Shown: positions 1-6,220 of the stretch, piece by piece
Numbering within the stretch: position 1 is the first letter of the stretch
Layout: each line of letters begins with the position of its first letter
Assembly (NCBI GenBank): GCA_016784285.1
Contig: JADHUX010000014.1
Span: 1-8,792, forward strand
Direction of reading: 5' to 3'
DNA from: Parcubacteria group bacterium
GTDB taxonomy: Bacteria > Patescibacteriota > Minisyncoccia > Phycocordibacterales > UBA2163
DNA: 8,792 bases
Notes under the pieces: generated by a model
The model's input: only the letters and a program-made list of their open reading frames with translations
Databases searched by the model: none
Told to the model about the DNA's origin: nothing
Made by a program: the position numbers and the translations under genes

Positions 1-556
1 AGACAAACCCATCCTCATCTAAGAAGTAACATTCACTCTCCTTTTCTATAGTAGACATATTTTGTAGTGTACTACTTGCCACTTCTTCAGGCTCTTCTAT
101 TATTATATTTAAATCTTCTACTTCTTCTTGCTCTACATACTCACCACAATAAAGCGCAAAAGGTTTTCTCTCTTCTATGTTTATAGAGATCGCTTGCAAA
201 CTCTCAAACGACACTTCAACTTCTTTAATCTCTTTAAAACTATTTAGAAGCGATGCTTGTAAATCTTCTCTCGGATACAAAAATATACTTGATTTTGGAA
301 ACACTAATGCAAAGTTCCCAGAGATCATGTCTTCAGTAAACCCTTTCAATGCTTTTGTAGCTAGTGCTGAGTTTCCTCTTATATTGATATCTGTAATATT
401 TATTCTCTCTGACCTAAGACCGAGCACTACTCCTGTAACTATAAGTAGTAAAGCTAAGACTATACCACCTATCTTAAAAAACAGTAATTTTCTTCTTCTT
501 TGTGCAAGTTTAGAATGTGGTCTATGTTTGTGATGTTTGCGTTTTATTGTCGTCAT
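1..556 (-). CDS. ftsQ: FtsQ/DivIB-like cell division protein, 3' end cut by window edge
   Basis: Reading the minus strand from ATG at 556 gives 185 codons without a stop, so the C-terminus lies outside the window. The visible protein has a basic N-terminal tail (KRKHHKHRPHSKLAQRRRK), one hydrophobic segment at about residues 24-46, then a POTRA-like domain beginning near 'INITDINIRGNSA' and ending near 'INIEERKPFALYCGE'. It reaches 'CYFLDEDGFV', a signature I associate with FtsQ-like proteins of candidate-phyla bacteria. The family consists of single-pass inner-membrane divisome proteins that link early and late division factors through a periplasmic POTRA/beta region. An acidic stretch of about 35 residues (rich in E, between 'YCGE' and 'CYFLDEDG') looks like an insertion. 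The start overlaps the serS end by 35 nt. There is no good SD, only GGGTAAAG far upstream, so translation is probably coupled to serS. Family assignment is fairly firm; the exact gene symbol is less so because the beta domain is missing. Confidence 0.78.
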   Translation of the reverse strand, partial: MTTIKRKHHKHRPHSKLAQRRRKLLFFKIGGIVLALLLIVTGVVLGLRSERINITDINIRGNSALATKALKGFTEDMISGNFALVFPKSSIFLYPREDLQASLLNSFKEIKEVEVSFESLQAISINIEERKPFALYCGEYVEQEEVEDLNIIIEEPEEVASSTLQNMSTIEKESECYFLDEDGFV

Positions 557-1817
557 TTTTAATAATATCTTTACCCATGTATTTTTGAAGTACTTGTGGA
601 ACATTTATTGAACCGTCTTCGTTTTGATTGTTTTCTACTATGTGTATTAGTATCCGTGGAGACGCTATCGCAGTATTGTTTAGTGAGTGTGCAAACTTAG
701 ATTTACCGTCTTCATCTTTATATTTAATATTGAGTCGTCTTGTCTGAAAATCATGAAAGTAAGAAGACGAGTGCGTCTCTCTGTACTTCTTCTCTGAAGG
801 TACCCAACCTTCTATGTCGTACTTCTTTACTTGCCCGAGACCCAAGTCTCCTCCTGAGTTTATAACCACATGGTACGGGATATTAAGAGCTTGCATAATC
901 TTTTCTGAGTTTTCTGTAATCTCTTCGTGTAGCTTTACTGAAGTCTCATGAGATGCTTCACAGATCACAATCTGTTCAAGTTTGTAGAACTCATGTACAC
1001 GCATAAGACCCTTTGTATCTTTACCATGACTTCCAGCTTCTCTTCTAAAGCAAGGTGAGTATGCTAGAAACTTCATAGGGAAATCTTTCCTGTCTAACAC
1101 TTCGTCCATATGGTAGCCCATCATCCCTACCTCTCCAGTACCTGCAAGGTAAGTGTCGTCTTGTGTTTTATATAAATCTTCTTCACTCTGTGGGAGAATG
1201 CCAGTACCTATGAAAGATTCTTTATTTAAAAGTGAGGGAACTATGGTTAGAGTGAAGCCTTTTTCTTTAAACTGATCTTGCACAAACTGAAACAGTGCAG
1301 ACTGCAGTGCGACAGCATCACCTTTAAGTATATGTCCACGAAACCCTGCGATCTTTGTACCACGCTCAAAGTCCACCATATTCAAATTAGTCATCAGCTC
1401 TATATGATCTTTCGGCTCAAAGTTAAACTCTCGTATTTCTCCCCACTTTCTTATTTCTTTATTGTCAGCATCACTCTCACCTTCTGGTACAGACATATCA
1501 GGGATATTTGGTATACGTACCATAAGGTACTGCCATTCTTTCATTACTTCTCTTAAGTCGTTCTCTTCGCCTGTGATTACGTCTTTGAGCATCTTCATCT
1601 TAGTTATAAGATGTTCACGCTCCCCTTGATCTGTGATCTGCGCTATCTCTTCTGATACAGTGTTTTGCTCTGCTTTCTTTTCTTCAAGTGTAGATATTCT
1701 TTTCCTTCTTTCTTCGTCAAGCTCTATAAGCCGATCCACATCAACCTCAATGTGCTTTTTTGTAGCAGCTGCTTTTACTATATCTTTATTTTCTCTTATA
1801 AATTTTATATCTAACAT
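522..1817 (-). CDS. serS: Seryl-tRNA synthetase (SerRS)
   Basis: This 431-aa protein is the usual length for a bacterial SerRS, a cytoplasmic class II synthetase that charges tRNA-Ser (and tRNA-Sec where present). Residues 1-105 form the N-terminal long coiled-coil arm that grips the tRNA variable arm (charged heptads around 30-95). The catalytic core follows. The serine-binding TxE motif appears as TGE at 227-229. Motif 2 is at 257-280 with 'FRREAGSHGKDTKGLMRVHEF'-type residues (FRRE at 257-260). 'GGDLGLGQVKKYDIEGW' is at 322-338. Motif 3 at 378-398 has 'SLNNTAIASPRI' with the expected arginine (R388) and 'DGSINVPQVLQKYMG'. The NNTA variant replaces the common NGSG/A. The last residues (NDDNKTQTSQT) are a low-complexity tail that overlaps the next gene. 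ATG 1817 is chosen because it gives the canonical 'MLDIKFIREN' N-terminus. It lacks an SD, and a promoter lies directly upstream, so the mRNA may be leaderless. Confidence 0.97.
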   Translation of the reverse strand: MLDIKFIRENKDIVKAAATKKHIEVDVDRLIELDEERRKRISTLEEKKAEQNTVSEEIAQITDQGEREHLITKMKMLKDVITGEENDLREVMKEWQYLMVRIPNIPDMSVPEGESDADNKEIRKWGEIREFNFEPKDHIELMTNLNMVDFERGTKIAGFRGHILKGDAVALQSALFQFVQDQFKEKGFTLTIVPSLLNKESFIGTGILPQSEEDLYKTQDDTYLAGTGEVGMMGYHMDEVLDRKDFPMKFLAYSPCFRREAGSHGKDTKGLMRVHEFYKLEQIVICEASHETSVKLHEEITENSEKIMQALNIPYHVVINSGGDLGLGQVKKYDIEGWVPSEKKYRETHSSSYFHDFQTRRLNIKYKDEDGKSKFAHSLNNTAIASPRILIHIVENNQNEDGSINVPQVLQKYMGKDIIKNDDNKTQTSQT

Positions 1818-1852
1818 TCTTTATATGATATCAAAAGTGCTAGAATAAACAA
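1818..1852 (-). promoter_or_regulatory. Candidate serS promoter (leaderless type)
   Basis: On the minus strand TTGTTT (1852-1847) is followed by a 16-nt spacer and TATCAT (1830-1825). The distance from the -10-like hexamer to ATG 1817 is 7 nt, so transcription would begin at or next to the start codon. The whole 35-bp intergenic spacer is used, and its -35 abuts the dprA start codon. The prediction is from sequence resemblance only. Confidence 0.5.
1838..1852 (+). promoter_or_regulatory. Candidate dprA promoter, extended -10 (leaderless type)
   Basis: TGCTAGAAT at 1838-1846 matches an extended -10 (TGn plus a TATAAT-like hexamer, TAGAAT at 1841-1846). No convincing -35 is visible at 16-18 nt, which fits the extended -10 class. 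Only six bases (AAACAA) separate the hexamer from ATG 1853, which predicts a transcript starting on the A of the start codon. The site sits inside the serS promoter spacer, so the two divergent promoters would compete for polymerase. Confidence 0.5.
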
Positions 1853-2716
1853 ATGGAAAGTGAAATCAAACAATTAACTCCTGAAGAGTACCCAGAACTT
1901 CTAAAAGAGATAAACGACCCACCTAAAAAGCTCTACATAAAAGGAGAGCTCCCTCCACAAGAGATGAAGTATTTGTGTGTTGTGGGCTCACGTAAATATT
2001 CTTCTTATGGTAAAGACGTATGCAAGACTCTTATAGAAGGTTTACGTGGTTACCCTATAGTTATAGTCTCAGGGCTTGCTATAGGTATGGACTCTATAGC
2101 ACATGAGTCAGCACTTGAGAACGGACTTACTACCATAGCAGTCCCTGGCTCAGGCTTAAGTGAGAGCGTGCTCCACCCTAAGACCAATAAAGAGCTTGCA
2201 AGAAAAATAGTAAGCTCAGGTGGTACTATGCTTTCAGAGTTTGAGAAAGACTTCAAAGCAACACACTATAGCTTCCCCCAGAGGAATAGAGTAATGGCGG
2301 GGATGTCCCACGCTACTCTTATAATAGAAGCTGAAGAAAAGTCAGGTACGCTTATCACTTCTAAATTTGCTACAGAATATAATAGAGATGTACTTACAGT
2401 ACCAGCTTCCATCTTCTCTAGTAACTCTTTTGGTCCACACATGTTACTACGCCTTGGTGCGACACCTATAAGAAACAGCCATGACATATTAGAAGCGCTT
2501 GGATTTAAACCAGAAGAAAAACAGCAAAGCTTAAACCTAGAAGATCTGTCAGACAAAGAGAAGAAAGTAATAGAAGTATTGAGTACACCAATGGAGCGTG
2601 ACGAACTTATAGAAAAGCTTGATCTACCTATACAAGAGATAAATGTAACCCTTTCCGCAATGGAAATAAAAGGTATTATAAAAGAAAGTATGGGAGAGAT
2701 GCGAATCGCGGGATAA
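1853..2716 (+). CDS. dprA: DNA-processing protein DprA (Smf family)
   Basis: This is a 287-aa protein. DprA binds incoming single-stranded DNA during natural transformation, protects it and loads RecA in the cytoplasm. The Rossmann-like fold is complete: VGSR at 44-47, 'SGLAIGMDSIAHESAL' at 73-88, 'VPGSGLSESVLHPKTNKEL' at 97-115, the signature FPQRNR at 141-146, and 'EAEEKSGTLITS' at 159-170. Residues about 230-285 ('LSDKEKKVIEVLST' to 'GIIKESMGEMRI') look like the C-terminal winged-helix (DML1-like) domain. The N-terminal SAM-like domain of longer family members is absent, giving a compact form. ATG 1853 is supported by the extended -10 six bases before it; no SD is present. The stop TAA forms the outer edge of the following inverted repeat. 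No other competence gene lies in the window, so a role in transformation rather than general recombination is inferred from the family only. Confidence 0.96.
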   Translation: MESEIKQLTPEEYPELLKEINDPPKKLYIKGELPPQEMKYLCVVGSRKYSSYGKDVCKTLIEGLRGYPIVIVSGLAIGMDSIAHESALENGLTTIAVPGSGLSESVLHPKTNKELARKIVSSGGTMLSEFEKDFKATHYSFPQRNRVMAGMSHATLIIEAEEKSGTLITSKFATEYNRDVLTVPASIFSSNSFGPHMLLRLGATPIRNSHDILEALGFKPEEKQQSLNLEDLSDKEKKVIEVLSTPMERDELIEKLDLPIQEINVTLSAMEIKGIIKESMGEMRIAG

Positions 2717-2818
2717 GATATTTGTCTAACACCGAGTGTTGTACCTATACTGAGCTGTGGTGATTCGGAGTAATAAGGAAATCTGAATGGAAACACTCGG
2801 TGTTTTAACAAATATCTT
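2715..2818. repeat. Long inverted repeat between dprA and the Nudix gene
   Basis: Left arm 2715-2740 and right arm 2792-2818 are reverse complements. Outer stem AAGATATTTGT (2715-2725) pairs perfectly with 2808-2818. Inner stem AACACCGAGTGTT (2728-2740) pairs perfectly with AACACTCGGTGTT (2792-2804). Only a 2x3 internal mismatch (2726-2727 versus 2805-2807) separates them. The 51-nt centre can fold further (cct...agg, act...agt pairs). Each inner arm is itself a small hairpin with a 3-nt loop. Possible roles are a dprA terminator, a structured leader for the next gene, paired operators, or a small mobile palindromic element; the sequence alone does not decide. Confidence 0.85.
2722..2751 (+). 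promoter_or_regulatory. Candidate promoter of the Nudix-like gene with palindrome in the spacer
   Basis: TTGTCT (2722-2727) and TATACT (2746-2751) are separated by 18 nt. The predicted start near 2758 gives a leader of about 80 nt. The palindrome AACAC-CGA-GTGTT (2728-2740) fills most of the spacer, where a bound protein would block polymerase. A second copy at 2792-2804 lies in the leader. Resemblance only; no regulator is known. Confidence 0.35.
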
Positions 2819-2824
2819 GAGGAG
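2819..2824 (+). promoter_or_regulatory. Shine-Dalgarno-like GAGGAG, unusually far from the ATG
   Basis: GAGGAG is a good anti-SD match but ends 15 nt before ATG 2840, longer than the usual 5-9 nt. An in-frame ATT at 2834 would have ideal spacing, so a non-canonical start is conceivable. The site begins immediately after the right arm of the inverted repeat, so folding of that repeat could affect its exposure. Confidence 0.45.
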
Positions 2825-2839
2825 CGATTAATAATTATT

Positions 2840-3316
2840 ATGAATAAAAAGAAAACAGTAGGACTAATAGCAATAACTAACACTGGCAAAGCCGTACTTC
2901 AAGTACGGGGGGATTTTAATATGGAGAAAAATAATGTAGAGACATATAGAAGCGCGACACAGCTCACAGTACACGGAAGCATTGAAGATAACGAAACAGA
3001 AAAAGATGCCCTACTGAGAGAGGCAAAAGAAGAACTCGGCGAAGAATTCGCCAATCTAGTACAAGGGTCACCCTTGTATCAATTAAACAAAATAAAAAAC
3101 GAAAAAATATCTGTGATAAACTTTGGTATTAGAATAGCCGAAAAAGATTTGGACAAAATAAAAGGCGTGAAAATAAGATTAGTATCTAAAGACGAGATAG
3201 ACAATATAAAAGAACTTAAACTCTCTGACAGACTAACAGGAGTCGATGAAAATGAGATAGTTATGTTCCGTGATGATATAGAGGCTATGAAGCTAGTATT
3301 TGAGAAATTTGACTAA
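2840..3316 (+). CDS. Nudix-like hydrolase
   Basis: This is a 158-aa soluble protein. A Nudix box (Gx5Ex7REUxEExGU) is visible: G46, E52, R60-E61, E64-E65 and G67 in 'GSIEDNETEKDALLREAKEE'. Only the last hydrophobic position is off (E68). The glutamates are the expected metal ligands. Nudix enzymes hydrolyse nucleoside diphosphates linked to another group (damaged NTPs, sugar nucleotides, dinucleotide polyphosphates, RNA caps); the substrate cannot be told here. The N-terminus 'TVGLIAITNTGKAVLQVRGDF' fits the first strands of the fold, and 'KIRLVSKDEIDNIKEL' resembles the Nudix segment that sets distance to the substrate. It is preceded by a candidate promoter, an inverted repeat and a distant GAGGAG. 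Its stop overlaps the likely topA -35 box. Codon content is more A-rich than in dprA or topA. Confidence 0.8.
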   Translation: MNKKKTVGLIAITNTGKAVLQVRGDFNMEKNNVETYRSATQLTVHGSIEDNETEKDALLREAKEELGEEFANLVQGSPLYQLNKIKNEKISVINFGIRIAEKDLDKIKGVKIRLVSKDEIDNIKELKLSDRLTGVDENEIVMFRDDIEAMKLVFEKFD

Positions 3317-3337
3317 ATAAGTTATCTGTAGTATTAA
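3309..3337 (+). promoter_or_regulatory. Candidate topA promoter overlapping the end of the Nudix gene
   Basis: TTGACT (3309-3314; five of six consensus bases) is followed by exactly 17 nt and TATTAA (3332-3337). Transcription would begin near 3344, 0-5 nt before ATG 3347, leaving almost no leader and no room for an SD. The -35 box contains the last sense codon and stop of the upstream gene, so topA has its own promoter despite same-strand packing. Confidence 0.6.
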
Positions 3338-3346
3338 TAAAAACTA

Positions 3347-5596
3347 ATGACTAAACTTTTAATCGTGGAGTCGCCTGCGAAGGCGAAAACAATTGCAAAA
3401 TACTTAAATGATATTCCGGGTCAAACGGATAGTTTTGTTGTGACTTCTAGTGTCGGTCATGTGCGTGATCTTCCAAAGAGCAATAAAAAAGCGATAGACA
3501 TAGAAGCTGGTTTTGTACCCCACTATGAAGTCTCTAAAGGAAAGGAGAAGGTTATCTCAGAGATAAAAACTAAAGCTAAAAAAGCAACCGAAGTCCTACT
3601 TGCTACTGACCCCGACCGCGAAGGTGAGGCTATAGCATGGCATTTGAAGGAAGTACTTAACCTCAAAAACCCTAAGAGAATTGTGTTCAACGAGATCACA
3701 AAAGACGCAGTACAAGAAGCTATAAACCACCCCCGAGAGATAGATAATAAACTTAAAGAAGCGCAAGAAGCACGGCGTGTACTGGATCGACTTGTAGGTT
3801 ATGACCTTTCGGGACTTATATGGAAAAAGGTGCGCTACGGTCTTTCAGCTGGGCGAGTACAGTCTCCTTCACTTCGTATCATAATGGAGCGTGAGAGAGA
3901 GATACGAGCTTTCATACCTGAAGACTTCTGGGTCATAACTGCTGATGTGAAGAACAAAAGCAATGCGCAATTCCCTCTTACTTGTTCTCTAGAACCACGA
4001 GAGGAAAAAGAGATGCAAAGAATTATGGACGCTGGAGAAAAAGGCAAATGGAATGTAACAGATATAAAAGAAAGTGAGATGAAGCGCTCCCCTCGTGCGC
4101 CGTTTATAACCTCAACCTTGCAACAAACAGCGAGCACGAGACTTGGGTACGCTCCATCAAAAACCATGGGCATAGCTCAGAAGCTTTATGAAGCTGGACA
4201 CATAACCTATATGCGTACAGACAGTACTACTATGAGTAAGCAAGCACACGGCCAGATTGCGAAAGTTGTTGCTGACAAATATGGAAAAGAATACTATATG
4301 TCTCGTACATTTGCTAAGAAAAGTAAGATGGCACAAGAAGCTCATGAAGCTGTAAGACCCTCAAATATACTAAAAGAGTCTGCAGGTACTACAGAAGAAC
4401 AAAAGAAACTTTATAAACTTATCTGGCAAAGAGCTGTGGCTTCACAGATGACAGATGCAAAGCTTCTAAAGATGAAGATGATAGTCGACGTCGCAGACGG
4501 TGAGGTTCCAAACTTTACAACCAACGGCTCACGAACACTCTTTGATGGTTGGTTTAAAGCTGACCCTGACGCTCGTGGTGAAGACGTAGAACTACCAAAG
4601 GTAGATGTAGGCGAAACACTCAAACTCATAGAAATGCACGAGGAAGCCAAGCAGACTCAACCGCCGTCACGCTACACTGAAGCAGGCTTGATTAAAGAAC
4701 TTGAAAAAAGAGGTATAGGCCGACCTTCTACTTATGCGTCTATTATGCGAACTTTAAATGACAGAGGTTATGTAGAAAAACAAGGTAAGACTCTTTTCCC
4801 TACTGACACTGGCGATGTAGTGAGTTCGTTCTTAGAGGAAAACTTTGAAAAGTATATAAGTGATTCGTTTACAGCTGAGATGGAAGACGAGCTAGATGAG
4901 ATAGCAAACGGAGATCGTAAATATGCAAAGACTCTTGCTGACTTTTATACACCGTTTACAAAAGACGTGGATTCTAAAAAAGACATAGAAAAGATTACAA
5001 ACTTAGGCGATGCACCCAAGGAGTTCAAATGCCCAGAATGTAAAGCAGATATGGTTATCAAACTTTCTAAAACTGGGAAGTTTATGAGCTGTTCTAAATT
5101 CCCAGAGTGTTCGGGTGCGAGGACTATAGAAGGTGAAGAGCTAGAAGGACCTAAAGAAATAGGCGAAGACTGCCCTAAATGTGGGCTCACCTCTCCAGAA
5201 GAAAAGACTAAAACTGGTAAAATAAAAAAGAAAGAAGGTGGACGGCTCGTAGAGCGAGACGGGCGTTTTGGTAGATTCATCTCTTGTAATAGATTTCCTA
5301 AATGTAAGTTTATAAAAACCTCTCCAGAAGAAGAGGCGCGGATGAAAACTGGGATCAAATGTAATAAATGTAATCCGCCAACTGGCGGAGGTGAGATGTC
5401 AGAACGTCGTGGACGGTTTGGGATATTCTATAGTTGCTCCAACTACCCAGAATGTAAACACGCCATAAAAGCAAAGCCCACTGGCAACTTCTGCCCAATG
5501 TGCAACTCGCTCATGATGGAAGGTACGAAGACGATACCGGAACGCTGTAGTGACAAAAGCTGCCCCAATCATAATCCGCATAAGCTTAACAAGTAA
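3347..5596 (+). CDS. topA: DNA topoisomerase I (type IA)
   Basis: This 749-aa enzyme relaxes negatively supercoiled DNA by nicking one strand through a 5'-phosphotyrosine. The TOPRIM domain starts at the N-terminus: 'LLIVESPAKAKTIAKYL' at 4-20 with catalytic E8, and 'ATDPDREGEAIAWHL' at 86-100 with the metal-binding DxDxE. 'LSAGRVQSPSLR' is at 166-177, and the active-site tyrosine is Y288 in 'GHITYMRTDST'. 'GLIKELEKRGIGRPSTYA' at 447-464 is another family signature. The C-terminus carries four Cys4 zinc ribbons: C562/C565/C582/C588, C609/C612/C647/C653, C672/C675/C697/C703 and C716/C719/C734/C739. Ribbon 3 has an extra 'NPPTG' after its first CxxC, encoded by a palindromic DNA element. ATG 3347 is preceded by a strong-looking promoter with no SD. 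All catalytic motifs are intact, so the enzyme should be active. Confidence 0.98.
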   Translation: MTKLLIVESPAKAKTIAKYLNDIPGQTDSFVVTSSVGHVRDLPKSNKKAIDIEAGFVPHYEVSKGKEKVISEIKTKAKKATEVLLATDPDREGEAIAWHLKEVLNLKNPKRIVFNEITKDAVQEAINHPREIDNKLKEAQEARRVLDRLVGYDLSGLIWKKVRYGLSAGRVQSPSLRIIMEREREIRAFIPEDFWVITADVKNKSNAQFPLTCSLEPREEKEMQRIMDAGEKGKWNVTDIKESEMKRSPRAPFITSTLQQTASTRLGYAPSKTMGIAQKLYEAGHITYMRTDSTTMSKQAHGQIAKVVADKYGKEYYMSRTFAKKSKMAQEAHEAVRPSNILKESAGTTEEQKKLYKLIWQRAVASQMTDAKLLKMKMIVDVADGEVPNFTTNGSRTLFDGWFKADPDARGEDVELPKVDVGETLKLIEMHEEAKQTQPPSRYTEAGLIKELEKRGIGRPSTYASIMRTLNDRGYVEKQGKTLFPTDTGDVVSSFLEENFEKYISDSFTAEMEDELDEIANGDRKYAKTLADFYTPFTKDVDSKKDIEKITNLGDAPKEFKCPECKADMVIKLSKTGKFMSCSKFPECSGARTIEGEELEGPKEIGEDCPKCGLTSPEEKTKTGKIKKKEGGRLVERDGRFGRFISCNRFPKCKFIKTSPEEEARMKTGIKCNKCNPPTGGGEMSERRGRFGIFYSCSNYPECKHAIKAKPTGNFCPMCNSLMMEGTKTIPERCSDKSCPNHNPHKLNK
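5374..5389. repeat. Short palindromic element inside topA (TCCGCCA-AC-TGGCGGA)
   Basis: There are seven-base perfect arms around a 2-nt centre. It is translated as PPTGG inside the loop of zinc ribbon 3 of TopA, where related ribbons usually run straight from CxxC into G-G/E-L/M. A near-identical palindrome lies in rel at 7529-7543. Both are in frame and in surface or linker positions, as expected of small palindromic repeats that spread inside genes. Confidence 0.6.
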
Positions 5597-5604
5597 TATA
5601 TTAA

Positions 5605-5625
5605 GTATGCATTTTTTTTGCATAC
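5605..5625. other. Stem-loop with an all-T loop just after topA
   Basis: GTATGCA (5605-5611) and TGCATAC (5619-5625) form a 7-bp stem around seven T residues. It begins 9 nt after the topA stop. The T-run is in the loop rather than after the stem, so it is not a standard intrinsic terminator. It may stabilise the topA 3' end or be a processing site. Confidence 0.45.
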
Positions 5626-5766
5626 GCTGAGAGTCTTCGTAAGGCGGAGCCATGTCGTGAATACTTGGAACGACGGCGAGCCCGGGCAGGAGCCACTTGT
5701 TAATTTCATACGATATATCGTATGAAATTAACTTAGTGAGCTGACGCCGAAAACGATAAAACGTAT
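5622..5766. other. Structured non-coding stretch after topA, with a perfect 34-bp palindrome
   Basis: The core is a perfect palindrome at 5699-5732 (arm GTTAATTTCATACGATA and its exact complement). Pairing continues outside it: CACT 5694-5697 with AGTG 5735-5738, AGC 5691-5693 with GCT 5740-5742 (A5739 bulged), CGGCG 5674-5678 with CGCCG 5745-5749, and weaker outer pairs TCGT 5637-5640/ACGA 5753-5756 and ATACG 5622-5626/CGTAT 5762-5766. A side hairpin GTCGT 5654-5658/ACGAC 5670-5674 is possible but competes for C5674. GGAGCCA occurs twice (5646-5652 and 5689-5695). The GC-rich left half contrasts with the AT-rich surroundings. This could be a non-coding RNA, a long topA 3' UTR ending at the 5791-5822 terminator, or a decaying mobile element. 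No known RNA family was recognised. Confidence 0.5.
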
Positions 5767-5790
5767 AAGTTAGATAAGAATAAGAAATAG

Positions 5791-5822
5791 AAAAAGGCGT
5801 TCTAATTAAAAAACGCCTTTTT
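5791..5822. terminator. Bidirectional intrinsic terminator shared by topA and the small membrane gene
   Basis: AAAAAGGCGTT (5791-5801) pairs with AACGCCTTTTT (5812-5822), an 11-bp stem with a 10-nt loop. The T-tract on each strand makes it work in both directions. It lies between the convergent topA and the minus-strand 84-aa gene. The TAG stop of the latter (5802-5804) is in the loop, so its last codons form one arm. Confidence 0.85.
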
Positions 5823-6056
5823 GAAACTCTGCCAATACCATACAAAAAACTCTTTTGAATCTTTACCGACTATAGCTTTTATAAAAAAATAACATGATAA
5901 AATAAATAATATTACAGATGAAGGAATTATTGTAAACCAGTCATTATAATTTTCAAAAAATCTACTTTTTATAATTATAATAACCATACCAAATATAAGA
6001 CATGACATACATTTTACAAACATAAAAAATTCATGCTGAGCTCTATTTCTATCCAT
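5802..6056 (-). CDS. Small two-helix membrane protein, unknown function
   Basis: This is an 84-aa protein that I do not recognise. There are two hydrophobic segments, about residues 10-30 ('FFMFVKCMSCLIFGMVIIII') and 40-63 ('WFTIIPSSVILFILSCYFFI'), with a short loop (KSRFFENYND) between them and a basic/aromatic tail (KDSKEFFVWYWQSFKKAFFN). This suggests an integral membrane protein with both ends on the same side. ATG 6056 is supported by AAAGGA (6067-6062 on the minus strand) 5 nt upstream, one of the clearest SDs in the window. GC content is about 24 percent by count, well below topA or dprA stretches sampled here (45-50 percent), which may mean recent arrival or weak constraint. It is convergent to topA with a shared terminator. 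Being a real gene rests on the SD, the helices and the terminator position. Confidence 0.65.
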   Translation of the reverse strand: MDRNRAQHEFFMFVKCMSCLIFGMVIIIIKSRFFENYNDWFTIIPSSVILFILSCYFFIKAIVGKDSKEFFVWYWQSFKKAFFN

Positions 6057-6170
6057 TTCAATCCTTTCTGATAAATTGAAATTATTTTATTTTTATATCT
6101 TGAAACAACTTTTATCTGAAAAAAGATTACCATAGTCTCATTGACGAGTCAAGGGTTTTGCGTAGATGTT

Positions 6171-6199
6171 AAATGTTAAACACTCGGTGTTTAACATTT
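6171..6199. repeat. Perfect stem-loop carrying the AACAC-TCG-GTGTT motif
   Basis: AAATGTTAAACAC (6171-6183) pairs perfectly with 6187-6199 around the triloop TCG, a 13-bp stem. Its core AACACTCGGTGTT (6179-6191) equals the inner arm of the inverted repeat at 2792-2804. A short T-run overlaps the end (TTTT 6197-6200). It could act as a terminator on either strand or as a protein-binding palindrome; no plus-strand gene lies upstream to be terminated. Confidence 0.7.
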
Positions 6200-6220
6200 T
6201 GATAATTTATGGTTACAAAT

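Noticed and set aside
2728..2804. CIRCE/HrcA operator resemblance (GAGTG and CACTC halves)
   Set aside because: CIRCE needs TTAGCACTC-N9-GAGTGCTAA. Here the halves are in the wrong order and spacing, and no heat-shock gene is adjacent.
2266..2889. 207-codon minus-strand open frame opposite dprA
   Set aside because: It is antisense to the conserved DprA core and passes through the inverted repeat. Its Ser/Ile-rich composition is typical of a shadow frame.
5691..5742. Integron attC or chromosomal dif site
   Set aside because: There is no attC-type core-site pair, no integrase nearby, and the arms do not match the XerC/XerD arm consensus well. Recombination-site status remains only a possibility.
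5399..5845. 148-codon minus-strand open frame across the topA end and the structured gap
   Set aside because: It overlaps the zinc-ribbon coding end of topA antisense, has no SD, crosses the palindrome and terminator, and its translation resembles no protein family.
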